A DNA stretch of 64,000 nt, from positions 12,401-76,400 of the forward strand of contig JBGAUL010000024.1 in NCBI GenBank assembly GCA_044228685.1, read 5' to 3'. Below the pieces are notes generated by a model that saw only the letters and a list, made by a program, of their open reading frames with translations, had not been told where the DNA came from and searched no databases. Shown one piece after another: positions 19,673-28,671 of the stretch. Each line of letters begins with the position of its first letter. Position 1 is the stretch's first letter. Origin of the DNA: JBBATK01 sp044228685. Its GTDB lineage: Bacteria; Bacteroidota; Ignavibacteria; Kapaibacteriales; NICIL-2. The position numbers and the translations under genes were made by a program.

Positions 19673-21249
19673 CACAGAGGGTCTGCGTTCAAATACTCAT
19701 TGTAGCGCTGCATTTGTTAGGCATCCAAGCCAAGTCACAAATCGATTCGGCAAGATCGCGCTATGGCATAGTCGTCGGGTACGGTCAAAACTTCCATACC
19801 GCGGACTTTCGCCAGCTCCCAGGCGTACCAAACTGCTGTCCACGATTTGAAAGCGGCGATGGAAGCGGCTTAAACTTGGCGGCATTGTACGAACGACCGT
19901 TGTATGGCGGTGTGATGCTTGGCGTGCGTGCCGGTATGAACACGCACAGTGCTACTCTTACAGCAGATGAGGCGACAACACTTGCAGTGAATGGACAGAG
20001 CAAGCCTGGAGTGTTTAGACATACTGTTGCTGCTGAGTTGAAGAGTGCCAGCCTTGAACCTTATCTGAGTGTACATCTTTTTAGTGGACTTCGAATCAGC
20101 GTAGGTGCCCAAATCGGTTGGCTGCACACAGCAATCTACACTCAAGAAGAACGTATTACTGAGCCGCAAGAGTTTGCTAGCTTTCTGGACAGCAACGGGG
20201 TAGATACACGCTCGCGAGTCAGAAATCAGAGCTCAGGCAATCTTCCTAATGCATCACAACTTTTGGCAAGCGCGAGTGCAGCATTGAGTTACGAGCTACC
20301 AATGAATAACAACAAAACGTTATTCCTAGTACCCTCACTGCACTTCAGTTACTCGCTGAATACTGTAGTCAAGCAACTAGCCTGGAATGCAGCGGCGTTG
20401 AGCCCTTCGTTAAGCATTCAATACTCTCCACCATTTAGTCTTAGCCAACTCTTTCGTCGACAAGAACGCATCGATACTGTCCGTCGCGATAATCCACGTT
20501 CTCTTGACACTCTTATCTCTTTAGGCAGAGCACTATCTACGAAAGAAGAGTATGATAGTACGGAATTCCACGTGGTGGTTGAAACACTAGTTCGTACGGA
20601 TACTTTGATGATAGGAACGAAAGTCCAGGTTGTCGAAACACCGAAAAAACCATCAGTGGACACGATCACTATTGCAGAGACAATTGGAGCCTCAGAGAAG
20701 CCAAGGCCAAAAAACGAGCAATCGCCTGAATCGATTAAGTCTTCTGCCAAAGAGAAGGAACCTAAGGTTGTTTCAAGATCTCCTAAAGCTACGGCCGATG
20801 AGACGCCAACCTCGCCTCAGCAAAAAAAGACGGAGTCTGTTCAAAAAGCTACAACGACACAGAGATTACCTGAGAAACAATCTCCGACAATTGCCCTATT
20901 GAAAGACTCTCTACCGGTAGTCGAAGCAGCTATCGATAGAGACGTTCAGACAGATGTATCTGTAGCTGATCCGAGTACAAGATGTTGTCACCTCATGTTT
21001 CTTTCAACAGACGACAAAGAAAAAGCAACCGCTTGTCATTTATACCTAAGCCGTTCAATTCCATCTGTACGCATCATTGAACGCACGAACTCAGAAGGCA
21101 CACAAATGTATAGCGTCGTGTCTCCGTGTTCCTCGCATCACTTAGATGCAGCAGCTATGATGCAACAATTGCAACCAGTGATTAGAAGAGCTCTCAAGAA
21201 TTTCCATATTCCGGAAGCTCCCAGAATCAAGTGTTTTGATAAAAAGTAA
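19669..21249 (+). CDS. Predicted outer-membrane beta-barrel protein with SPOR-like C-terminus
   Basis: A 526-residue envelope protein. Residues 1-23 form a signal peptide. Residues about 24-265 alternate polar and hydrophobic residues in strand-like blocks (YGIVVGYGQNF, GVMLGVRAGM, YLSVHLFSGLRISVGAQIGW, LFLVPSLHFSYSL), as expected for an outer-membrane barrel. A Lys/Pro/Ser/Thr-rich linker, about 300-420, would cross the periplasm. The last 90 residues (CCHLMFLSTDDKEKATACHL ... YSVVSPCSS) have the spacing of a SPOR peptidoglycan-binding domain, though the match is weak. Its ATG overlaps the stop of the giant T9SS gene by 4 bases (ATGA), so the two are translationally coupled. It may anchor or export-assist the giant protein, as SprF/PorP-like partners do for some adhesins; that is inference. 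Confidence 0.6.
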   Translation: MTQRVCVQILIVALHLLGIQAKSQIDSARSRYGIVVGYGQNFHTADFRQLPGVPNCCPRFESGDGSGLNLAALYERPLYGGVMLGVRAGMNTHSATLTADEATTLAVNGQSKPGVFRHTVAAELKSASLEPYLSVHLFSGLRISVGAQIGWLHTAIYTQEERITEPQEFASFLDSNGVDTRSRVRNQSSGNLPNASQLLASASAALSYELPMNNNKTLFLVPSLHFSYSLNTVVKQLAWNAAALSPSLSIQYSPPFSLSQLFRRQERIDTVRRDNPRSLDTLISLGRALSTKEEYDSTEFHVVVETLVRTDTLMIGTKVQVVETPKKPSVDTITIAETIGASEKPRPKNEQSPESIKSSAKEKEPKVVSRSPKATADETPTSPQQKKTESVQKATTTQRLPEKQSPTIALLKDSLPVVEAAIDRDVQTDVSVADPSTRCCHLMFLSTDDKEKATACHLYLSRSIPSVRIIERTNSEGTQMYSVVSPCSSHHLDAAAMMQQLQPVIRRALKNFHIPEAPRIKCFDKK

Positions 21250-21262
21250 AAACAGAGACCAT

Positions 21263-22801
21263 ATGAGATTACTCCTGCAAAGCGGCGTCGGTCCCAGAGC
21301 CCATGTTCTGATTGTCATCACACTCACCCTATTCTTCGGATCGAAGGCTTATGCCGTGTCAGCAAACGCTCAAGACACTGCCATACAGTACCTTCGCTGG
21401 AACCGTGTAGGCGAACAACACACGATTAAAACGGACAAACCTCTGCGATTCTACTTTGAGAATGTAGACGAGGACGACGTTTATCTGAAGCTTCTCCCAT
21501 CAGTGAATCCCGGAGAATTTCGTGTAGAGCTTCGAAAAATGACCAATACAAAACCAGAGGACTTGCTCATTGATGCTGAGAATGCAAAGAATCAAGCAAG
21601 AACTTTGGAACAGAAAGTCGTAAAGCTTGAAAACGAAACCGCAGTTGCTCAACAGCAAAGCAAGTTGATTGTCAATAAGCTACCCGCTGTACTTCAGAGA
21701 TTAACTGTCGAGAAACTCGGACCGGCCCAGTCCAAACCATTAGTACATCATGACGTCACTCAAGTCGGTGAACTTCTCAAGAAGAATGAAGCGGATCTCA
21801 TATCAAACAACGAACGGATCGGAACACTACGCCGTGAGATCGATAGCTTAGTTCGCGTAAAAGCTGATCCTAAACTCATTAATGCCAAGCGCGCTGAACT
21901 TGAGGAATTGCTCGAGCGCAATAGATTGCTCATGGCTGAGAGAAATGCGTTGGAGATGCAAAAAGACTATCTACAATCACAAAATGACCTCCTGGATTCT
22001 GAGAATCGAGCCAATGAGCTCGAGCTAAGTAGTCAACGCATGATCATTTGGGGGCTTAGTCTCTTTTCACTGCTCTTAGTACTCATTGCCTACATCATCT
22101 ATCGAAACTATCGCGAAAAGAAAGTCCTCAACTCCAAGCTACACGAGAAAAACATCGCTCTCGACAAAGAGCAAGAAATATCCAATGGACTATTGCTCAA
22201 TATTCTACCAAAGCCAATTGCTGAGCGTCTGAAAAGTGGCGAGAGCACTATCGTCGACTTCTTCGCTGAAGCTACGGTTATGTTCATCGACATTGCAGGC
22301 TTTACAAAACTGACATCGGCAGTGCGTCCGGAGAGCTTAGTGCAAATGCTCAATACGATCTTTACGAGATTAGACGCACTAACAGAAAAGCACGGTCTCG
22401 AGAAAATCAAAACAATTGGCGATGCATATATGGTCGCCAGCGGTCTGCCTCACGCGCGCAAGGATCACGCCGAAGCTGCTGCAAACATGGCTCTGGATGT
22501 GCTGAAAGCTTTGCACGATATCGAGGCACCCGACGGTTCTAAACTTAATGTACGCGTCGGCTTGGCTAGCGGCTCTGCAATAGCCGGTGTCATCGGGAAG
22601 AAAAAATACATCTATGATCTGTGGGGCGATTCAGTAAACACGGCATCGCGCATGGAGAGCACCGGTTCGATTGGTCACATTCACTGTACCGAACAAGTTT
22701 ATGATCGGTTACACAAAAAGTACAAATTCACCAAGCGCGGTGAAATTGAAGTCAAAGGCAAAGGCACTATGACGACCTACTTTTTGGACGCCGCTGCTTA
22801 A
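21263..22801 (+). CDS. Membrane-bound class III adenylate cyclase with periplasmic coiled coil
   Basis: Converts ATP to cAMP in the cytoplasm. The 512-residue product starts with a signal-like segment and a short beta-rich stretch, then a long coiled coil rich in Glu, Lys and Asn (about residues 90-255), one membrane span (about 260-282) and the cyclase domain (about 320-510). Every catalytic residue is present: metal aspartates D343 (FIDIAGFT) and D387 (TIGDAYM), adenine-selecting K383 and D452 (YDLWG), and transition-state N459 and R463 (NTASRM). The K/D pair indicates ATP rather than GTP. It begins 13 bases after the barrel gene, so the three genes look like one operon and the periplasmic part may sense the other two products. 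An upstream TTG (21236) is less likely as start. Confidence 0.9.
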   Translation: MRLLLQSGVGPRAHVLIVITLTLFFGSKAYAVSANAQDTAIQYLRWNRVGEQHTIKTDKPLRFYFENVDEDDVYLKLLPSVNPGEFRVELRKMTNTKPEDLLIDAENAKNQARTLEQKVVKLENETAVAQQQSKLIVNKLPAVLQRLTVEKLGPAQSKPLVHHDVTQVGELLKKNEADLISNNERIGTLRREIDSLVRVKADPKLINAKRAELEELLERNRLLMAERNALEMQKDYLQSQNDLLDSENRANELELSSQRMIIWGLSLFSLLLVLIAYIIYRNYREKKVLNSKLHEKNIALDKEQEISNGLLLNILPKPIAERLKSGESTIVDFFAEATVMFIDIAGFTKLTSAVRPESLVQMLNTIFTRLDALTEKHGLEKIKTIGDAYMVASGLPHARKDHAEAAANMALDVLKALHDIEAPDGSKLNVRVGLASGSAIAGVIGKKKYIYDLWGDSVNTASRMESTGSIGHIHCTEQVYDRLHKKYKFTKRGEIEVKGKGTMTTYFLDAAA

Positions 22802-22860
22802 ATGGGTCGAATGGGTCGAAATAGTCTACACGTGTAAACTTGCGTAGGCAGTTTTTGGCA

Positions 22861-22898
22861 ACAAAAAGCCCTAAAACCACAGAGTGGAATTAGGGCTT
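22861..22898 (-). terminator. Rho-independent terminator of tRNA-Glu
   Basis: AAGCCCTAA (22866-22874) pairs with TTAGGGCTT (22890-22898) over a 15-base loop. Read on the minus strand the stem runs into a five-base T tract. It lies 45 bases past the 3' end of the tRNA and fits as its terminator. Confidence 0.75.
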
Positions 22899-22943
22899 CA
22901 ACTTGCTGAATTCGAGAATTGGGATTCAAGAGAATTCAAGATT

Positions 22944-23018
22944 TGGTGATCCCAACGGGATTCGAACCCGTACTGCCACCTTGAAAGGGTGGTGACCTAA
23001 CCATTAGTCGATGGGACC
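22944..23018 (-). tRNA. tRNA-Glu (anticodon UUC), CCA encoded
   Basis: The minus strand folds as a full cloverleaf. The acceptor stem GGTCCCA pairs with TGGGATC (one G-U pair), followed by discriminator A and an encoded CCA (22944-22946). The anticodon stem CCACC/GGTGG encloses loop CTTTCAA with anticodon TTC. The T arm is ACGGG-TTCGAAT-CCCGT. Length with CCA is 75 bases. Confidence 0.95.
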
Positions 23019-23133
23019 TTCCGGAGCGGGCTGCGAAACTGTGTTTTGCAAAACGCTGCTCAGAGTGAGCTACTAAAATACGGCTACAAATTGATAGAGC
23101 AATACATCGAGCGTTTATTTTTAGATTGCGTTT

Positions 23134-23838
23134 ATGAGTGAACAGAAGACCGAAATGGAAGACGAAAGCAGCTCAGAAGGCTCCGAAATCGTCGTAATTG
23201 GCATTACAGGCAACATGGGAAGCGGAAAAACCACGGTGAGTGAGTGGTTGAAAAAAGCCGGCCATGTGGTGTTTTCGTCGGATGAAACCGCGAAATCTTT
23301 GATGCAAAACGATGCTGAGTTGCGCGGGTTGATCGTGCAGAATTTTGGTCCTGATGTCTATCTGGATGGTGTTCTCGACCGTCAAAAGCTCGCCTCCATG
23401 GTTTTCGGTGCGAGTCCTGAGCACCATGCTCGCCTCGCTCTCTTGAACCGTTTGGTACACCCTCGAGTGCTGGAAGAACATCAGCGACAAATCGAAGAGT
23501 GCAGCAATCAAGGTGTTCAGCTCGTTTTCATTGAATCCGCTCTTATTTATGAAGTTGGTTTGGAAGATGCCTTCGACTATATCGTGGTTGTCGATGCATC
23601 AGAAGATGTTCGCGTTAAACGCGTTATGCAGCGTAGTGCACTGACGGAAGCTGAAGTCCGTAGCAGAATGAAAGAACAAATGTCGGCGCAAGAGAAAGTG
23701 AAAAATGCCGACTTCATTCTCGACAATTCGTCCACTCCCGAAGCACTCAACACTGCATTGTCAGCTCTCGCTCCAATTCTCGTACTGCTCCCGCCCCGCA
23801 GTCCGGATCACCACGATCCAGAAGAAGAACTAGAATAG
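23134..23838 (+). CDS. coaE: Dephospho-CoA kinase
   Basis: Catalyses the last step of coenzyme A synthesis, ATP-dependent phosphorylation of the 3'-OH of dephospho-CoA. The Walker A loop GNMGSGKT is at about residues 28-35, later than usual because of a 20-residue acidic N-terminal extension. The family blocks DETAKSLM, LNRLVHPRVLEEH, FIESALIYE and RVMQRSALTEAEVRSRM follow in order. At 234 residues it is about 30 longer than typical. It heads a rightward run with the ComEA-like and cysteine desulfurase genes, which start 16 and 10 bases after the preceding stops. Confidence 0.95.
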   Translation: MSEQKTEMEDESSSEGSEIVVIGITGNMGSGKTTVSEWLKKAGHVVFSSDETAKSLMQNDAELRGLIVQNFGPDVYLDGVLDRQKLASMVFGASPEHHARLALLNRLVHPRVLEEHQRQIEECSNQGVQLVFIESALIYEVGLEDAFDYIVVVDASEDVRVKRVMQRSALTEAEVRSRMKEQMSAQEKVKNADFILDNSSTPEALNTALSALAPILVLLPPRSPDHHDPEEELE

Positions 23839-23853
23839 AATTTCCATAAGACT

Positions 23854-24375
23854 ATGGCTCTCCGACGTTCGAAAACAATTCTCGAACGAATGCAGGAGCG
23901 TGCTGGTGTGACAAAAAGCGAACTCACGGTTTCGCTGGTCGTTCTGTGCATTTGCTCTGCTTCGCTCGTGCTGCGTGTATTTCGCAATCCTCAAGATCCT
24001 CTTGACCAAGAGTTGCATCGACGCCTCGCGCACTATGTCGATAGCCTCAGCGCTATACAGGATTCTCTGCGCAAACTCGAGCACACAGATTCGAAGAAAA
24101 TTCCTCGCGATGCTGCCCATGCTCAACACCAAGCAACTAAGTTGAGCGCGCCGCCTTCGCCTCTTTTGGTGTTGAATAGCTGTACGAAAGAAGAGCTGCT
24201 GAGAGTTCCCGGTATCGGACCGGTTGTTGCTCAGAGAATTCTTGATCAGCGAGCAAAACGACGCTTTCGCGCACTCAAGGACTTGCGTTCGATTAAGGGT
24301 ATTGGCGAGAAATTATACGCGCGGATGAGTCCCTACTTCAGACTTGATTCGGCAGAACAGCGACGAAGTCTCTAA
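23854..24375 (+). CDS. ComEA-like helix-hairpin-helix DNA-binding protein, membrane anchored
   Basis: A 173-residue protein with one hydrophobic span (about residues 29-46) followed by a helical linker and a double helix-hairpin-helix domain. The two hairpins are RVPGIGPVVAQRILDQR and SIKGIGEKLYARMSPYF, the signature of ComEA, which binds incoming double-stranded DNA outside the inner membrane during natural transformation. The same domain also occurs in proteins with no role in competence, and no comEC or pilus gene is in the window. The membrane anchor supports an extracytoplasmic HhH domain. DNA binding is likely; competence is only possible. Confidence 0.82.
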   Translation: MALRRSKTILERMQERAGVTKSELTVSLVVLCICSASLVLRVFRNPQDPLDQELHRRLAHYVDSLSAIQDSLRKLEHTDSKKIPRDAAHAQHQATKLSAPPSPLLVLNSCTKEELLRVPGIGPVVAQRILDQRAKRRFRALKDLRSIKGIGEKLYARMSPYFRLDSAEQRRSL

Positions 24376-24384
24376 TATTGCATC

Positions 24385-25533
24385 ATGATCTACCTGGACA
24401 ACTCCGCCACAACTCGCATCGACGAGCGTGTATTGGAAGCAATGCTGCCTTGGCTTGGTGATAATTATGGAAATCCATCTTCAACGCACGCCGCCGGACG
24501 TCGCGCACGTGTAGCCGTTGAACAAGCTCGCGAGGAAATTGCGCAGCTCATCAATGCTCATCCTGCCGAAATCATTTTTACAAGCGGTGGCACTGAATCA
24601 AACAACACTGTCATTCGCAGCGCCTTTGAGGAATCACATCTCATCGACAGCCTGGCCGTCAGCAGCGTCGAACACCACGCGGTGCTTGCTCCTGCAGAGC
24701 ATATGCAGTCGCTTGGAAAGGATGTACAATTTCTCGGAGTCGATGAGCATGGAACACTGAATGCTCACGAAGTCGCAGCAATCAACAACAAACGACGCCT
24801 TCTGTCGGTGATGCACTCGAACAACGAAACAGGTGTCATGAACGACGTCGCGTCGTTACGCGCAGCAGCACCCGACTGTTTGCTGCACTCTGATGCCGTC
24901 CAGAGTTTCGGCAAAGTTCCGCTCGATGTGCAAGAGCTGGGATTGGACTTCGCTTCCCTCTCAGCCCATAAGATCCACGGACCCAAAGGTGTTGGTGCTT
25001 TGTTTATTCGCAAGGGAATTGATTTCAAGGCTCATCAGCTTGGAGGCGGACAAGAGAGAAATCGTCGCGCCGGAACAGAAGCTGTGAGCAACATCATTGG
25101 CTTCCAAGTCGCGGCACGCTTGGCTTGCGCAGAAATGAATGCACGACGAGAACATTGCTCTTCAATTGTCGCTGCTATGCGTCAAGCCGTGATTGAATCT
25201 ATTCCAAATGTTCGCATCAATACTCCGATTGAGGATGCGCTTCCAACCTTGCTACACATGTCGTTTCCCGATGCGAATGCCTTTGACGGTGATGCCATTT
25301 TACAACTGATGGATTTGCATGGCGTAGCCTGCTCTAATGGATCGGCTTGCGTAAGCGGAACGATGCAACCTTCTCATGTGCTCATAGCTATGGGACGTAG
25401 CACCGCCGAGGCGCGAGCTGCAGTGCGCTTCTCTGTCTCTCAATACACGACTCAAGCCGAAGCACTCGAAGCAATTACAATACTCGCCACTGTTATTCGT
25501 GAGCTGAGATCACAATCCGATTCATCGCATTAG
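24385..25533 (+). CDS. Cysteine desulfurase, NifS/IscS family
   Basis: PLP enzyme that removes sulfur from cysteine as an enzyme-bound persulfide for Fe-S clusters, thiolated tRNA or other cofactors. The hallmarks are YLDNSATTRID at the N-terminus, FTSGGTESNN, the Schiff-base lysine in SAHKIHGPKG and the active-site Cys in the short CSNGSACVSG loop. Length (382) is normal. The loop is of the NifS/IscS type rather than the SufS type. No iscU, iscA or mnmA gene is adjacent. The window also has selD, so delivery of selenium from selenocysteine is a possible extra role, but nothing in the sequence shows it. Confidence 0.93.
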   Translation: MIYLDNSATTRIDERVLEAMLPWLGDNYGNPSSTHAAGRRARVAVEQAREEIAQLINAHPAEIIFTSGGTESNNTVIRSAFEESHLIDSLAVSSVEHHAVLAPAEHMQSLGKDVQFLGVDEHGTLNAHEVAAINNKRRLLSVMHSNNETGVMNDVASLRAAAPDCLLHSDAVQSFGKVPLDVQELGLDFASLSAHKIHGPKGVGALFIRKGIDFKAHQLGGGQERNRRAGTEAVSNIIGFQVAARLACAEMNARREHCSSIVAAMRQAVIESIPNVRINTPIEDALPTLLHMSFPDANAFDGDAILQLMDLHGVACSNGSACVSGTMQPSHVLIAMGRSTAEARAAVRFSVSQYTTQAEALEAITILATVIRELRSQSDSSH

Positions 25534-25566
25534 CACCTATATTGCCTCTTCACTAACCAAGAGTTT

Positions 25567-27219
25567 ATGCTACGTCGTCAGATCTTCATTTGCCTCTTCA
25601 GTCTTTTAAGCATTGCCGCACAAGCGCAAGTAGCTGTAGTCTCGGGTCATCTTCGAGGCAGCGACGGACATCCCCTTTCGCACGCACATTTAAGTGTGTA
25701 CAAATTCGGCTCCACGACTCCTGACACGGTCGTAGCTGTCTCCGAAGCCGGTGGTTACATGCTGGCTGTTTCTCAGAAAGGCGCGTATCGCTTGGAATAC
25801 AGCGGACTCAATCACGAGCCTCTGTCTATTCCGCTCTTTGCGGATCATGTGATAAAACAACAAGTGGATATTCAGCTCGCTGCGACGACGAAACCAAATC
25901 GTATCGACTCTGTGTTGCTCTTAGGAAGCTTCAATAATTACAACCGTCAGTCCGGTGTAAAAATGGACTTTCGCAAAGGTTCCTACCAAGCAGATGTTCC
26001 GAGCTCAAACACAGAAGAAGCATGGCAAGTGTTGATATGTTACAATGGCATGTCAAGCGAACATGCCTTGATTGCTTGTGCGCCTGGTAATGTGGAGCTT
26101 CGCAACGGACACTACGCCTCAATCCAAAACACCTATCGTCAGAAAACAGTCAGTTTTGATCATTCGGTACTTCGTTCTACTGTTACCAAATCAAGTATCA
26201 AAGCGGACGACAAGCACTTTCAGCATCAAGCTGCGGTTTACGAGGATTTGTTGTTGTGGAAGAAGTCGTATGACGATTCGATGGATGTGGCGATGACACG
26301 TTGGGTAAGCACCGGTGGAGACCGCGCTCAGTTCAACCTCAGTGATTTTCGTGATCGCATGCGCGTAAGTCAGCGCGAAGAAGATTTACGTTCTAAAATC
26401 AAAGACGAAGACGACTCCGTCGCAGAACGCTTACTCAGCATTGCGTATCTCAGCATTCCGGCTGAGAGGCGAGATCAGGCGATGATGGAGAAAGCACTGC
26501 GAATTATCGGACCCGCTTCAGACATCTGGGCCATTGATATACAGCTTTTGTATGTGGCACTGAACGCACGTCAACGCGAAACCAAAGATCAATACATCAA
26601 CGATTTACTTGCTACCAATCGCAATGAAAATGTTGCGGCACCTGTTGCTTACTCGGAACTCATCCAAGCAAGCGTGCTGCAGGACAAACAACGTCAACGT
26701 GAATTGTATGCCGTGCTCATGGATCGTTTCCCCAAGCATCCACTGGCCCAAGCAGCGCGCTACTATTTGAATCCTGACCGGGCCATTCAGGTTGGTCATA
26801 CAATTCCTTCGTTCAACTACACTATTGGCACGAAGGACAAGAAGCACAGCGAGCAAACTCTTAAGGGCAATTATACCCTTATTGATTTGCAAACTGATCA
26901 CTGTCCGGACTGTGTCGCGGGTATGCAAAACGTGCTCAAGATCACACAAGGAATGAAAGTCAATTCAAAGGACAAGACCCTACATATTATAGCGCTTTCA
27001 ATGGACAAAAGCGCTCCGCAATTGCCTGAGAATGCCATCTCAGCAGGTGTTGTGAGCGGAATTGTACAACATGACGATGCACATCCGGCTGCCAAGACCT
27101 TTGAGTACGTTGGCTATCCATGGCGCATTTTGATTGGACCTGATCTTTCGATTTTGGCCTGCGGCGCGGATTTGCGAGATGAGCATCTCGCCACCACCCT
27201 GCGCATGGCTTTGCCATGA
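25567..27219 (+). CDS. Secreted thioredoxin-fold protein with CPDC motif
   Basis: A 550-residue exported protein. The signal peptide (IFICLFSLLSIAAQAQ) is followed by a carboxypeptidase-regulatory-like beta-sandwich (about residues 24-105), a mainly helical middle region and a C-terminal TlpA/AhpC-like thioredoxin domain (about 415-545). The redox motif is CPDC, and the cis-proline loop GYPWRILIGPD is present. TlpA-type proteins of Bacteroidota with this layout (DUF4369-like then thioredoxin) act as thiol-disulfide oxidoreductases in the periplasm or as lipoproteins. There is no lipobox Cys here. It starts 34 bases after the cysteine desulfurase and may share its transcript. Substrate unknown. 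Confidence 0.8.
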   Translation: MLRRQIFICLFSLLSIAAQAQVAVVSGHLRGSDGHPLSHAHLSVYKFGSTTPDTVVAVSEAGGYMLAVSQKGAYRLEYSGLNHEPLSIPLFADHVIKQQVDIQLAATTKPNRIDSVLLLGSFNNYNRQSGVKMDFRKGSYQADVPSSNTEEAWQVLICYNGMSSEHALIACAPGNVELRNGHYASIQNTYRQKTVSFDHSVLRSTVTKSSIKADDKHFQHQAAVYEDLLLWKKSYDDSMDVAMTRWVSTGGDRAQFNLSDFRDRMRVSQREEDLRSKIKDEDDSVAERLLSIAYLSIPAERRDQAMMEKALRIIGPASDIWAIDIQLLYVALNARQRETKDQYINDLLATNRNENVAAPVAYSELIQASVLQDKQRQRELYAVLMDRFPKHPLAQAARYYLNPDRAIQVGHTIPSFNYTIGTKDKKHSEQTLKGNYTLIDLQTDHCPDCVAGMQNVLKITQGMKVNSKDKTLHIIALSMDKSAPQLPENAISAGVVSGIVQHDDAHPAAKTFEYVGYPWRILIGPDLSILACGADLRDEHLATTLRMALP

Positions 27220-27355
27220 TACCTGAACTACCTATCGAGCGTTGCAGCGCTTCAGTAATTCATCTTCTCAGCCGATAAGCACTAAGGTGGAGTGCAGAGT
27301 TGCGTCCAATCGCCTGTGTTGATTGACCTTTCTGCTTCATTTATAGGCGATTAGC

Positions 27356-28669
27356 ATGAGAGACCATACTCTTCATAACCTGGATCCCGACGTTGACAAG
27401 GTGAGCTCTTTGCCCGCAGAACGTTATAGCATTTTGCTTGTTCATCAGGATCACACTCTTATATCCTGGTTCGAGAACGAGTACTCAAAAGAGTGCAACT
27501 TGAAGATTGTCACCAACCCTGATTCAGCCCTAACACTCATCAAAAACGGCTACAGAGCCCAGATGATTTTTGGCGATGTGCAGTACTTTGGAAAAAGTTC
27601 TCTGGATTTCTTTGTTCAGGTGAAATATCTGCATCAAACCGGTGTACGGGCGATATTCTCAAAGAAGATTGATCAAGATGAAATACGTCGCTTTGCAGAT
27701 TTGAATGCGGTGCAGAAGTTCGTAACATTACCACGCTCCGGACCTGATCTTCGTCATCAAATCCGTCAAATCGCCGAACAATTCATCCACAAGAAACGTC
27801 AGCACGCACCACTTCCTCCGGTGACCATTCCTGACAAGCATGTGCAGACCGCAGTGCGCAATGAGAGGTTCGTTCGTGACGAACAATTCCGTCAGTTAGA
27901 GCGTGACAAGAAATCTTCACTCAGCATGTACATGCACAGCATTCGTATGCTGTCAAACTTTGTCCCTGAGTTTCATGCTCAATACTCTACAAACCACGCA
28001 TCGACTGTCGCTGATATCTCGATGGCAGTTGCACGTCAGCTTGGAATGGACGAACAGTCAATCACCACCATCTCACTCGCCGCTATCCTCCACGACATTG
28101 GCAAGTGCGGCATGGACGCGAAGATTGTGGCTACTGCGCCGGAAAATCTGAGTACATCTGACTTTCAAGAATACCTCACTCACGTTGAGCGCGGCACTCA
28201 AATCGTTGGTGCAATTCCTGGAATGGAAAAGGTAGTGGACATCATTGCTCAGCATCACGAGCGCTATGATGGAAGTGGCTACCCAAATCAATTGGAAGGC
28301 AAGCAAATTTCACGCGAGTCGATGATCGTTGCTCTGGCAGATCTTTATCACAATCGCGTATATCGATTCTCTGTCTTGGCTGGCAGTACTCTTACAGCCT
28401 CACCCGTGCAACACGAGTTTTCGTCGACGGAAATTGAATACCGTCAGGCACAAGCCATTGCATACATCCGACAAAATGCCGCTTGGTTTGAACCCTCTGT
28501 ACTTGAAGCCTTCATGAACGTGGCGAAGAAAGGTGATTGTCCGCCCTTACAGTTAGGAAAAGCAGATTCCGGAAACGACGTTGATCTCGTCGATGCAATC
28601 ACACGAAAGTACATTGCCATGCAGAAGTCTACTCCTGCACCAAGTGCTCGCACAGCTCGATTCAGATAA
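27356..28669 (+). CDS. HD-GYP-domain protein with degenerate receiver domain
   Basis: A likely cyclic-di-GMP phosphodiesterase of 437 residues. The N-terminal 140 residues have receiver-domain topology. The phospho-acceptor Asp may survive in FGDVQYF, but the acidic pair is reduced (LVHQD) and the conserved lysine near the end is missing (LPRSG), so normal phosphorelay control is doubtful. The HD-GYP domain keeps H246-D247 in LHDIGKCGMD and HHERYDGSGYP at 300-310. The next motif, usually DxxDALTSDRPYR, reads ADLYHNRVYRF, so metal or substrate contacts may differ. It converges with the large T9SS gene, whose stop is 3 bases away. Activity on c-di-GMP is probable, not certain. Confidence 0.85.
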   Translation: MRDHTLHNLDPDVDKVSSLPAERYSILLVHQDHTLISWFENEYSKECNLKIVTNPDSALTLIKNGYRAQMIFGDVQYFGKSSLDFFVQVKYLHQTGVRAIFSKKIDQDEIRRFADLNAVQKFVTLPRSGPDLRHQIRQIAEQFIHKKRQHAPLPPVTIPDKHVQTAVRNERFVRDEQFRQLERDKKSSLSMYMHSIRMLSNFVPEFHAQYSTNHASTVADISMAVARQLGMDEQSITTISLAAILHDIGKCGMDAKIVATAPENLSTSDFQEYLTHVERGTQIVGAIPGMEKVVDIIAQHHERYDGSGYPNQLEGKQISRESMIVALADLYHNRVYRFSVLAGSTLTASPVQHEFSSTEIEYRQAQAIAYIRQNAAWFEPSVLEAFMNVAKKGDCPPLQLGKADSGNDVDLVDAITRKYIAMQKSTPAPSARTARFR

Positions 28670-28671
28670 GC

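Noticed and set aside
22802..22820. Direct repeat ATGGGTCGA twice after the cyclase stop
   Set aside because: Only two 9-base copies; no array, no known element.
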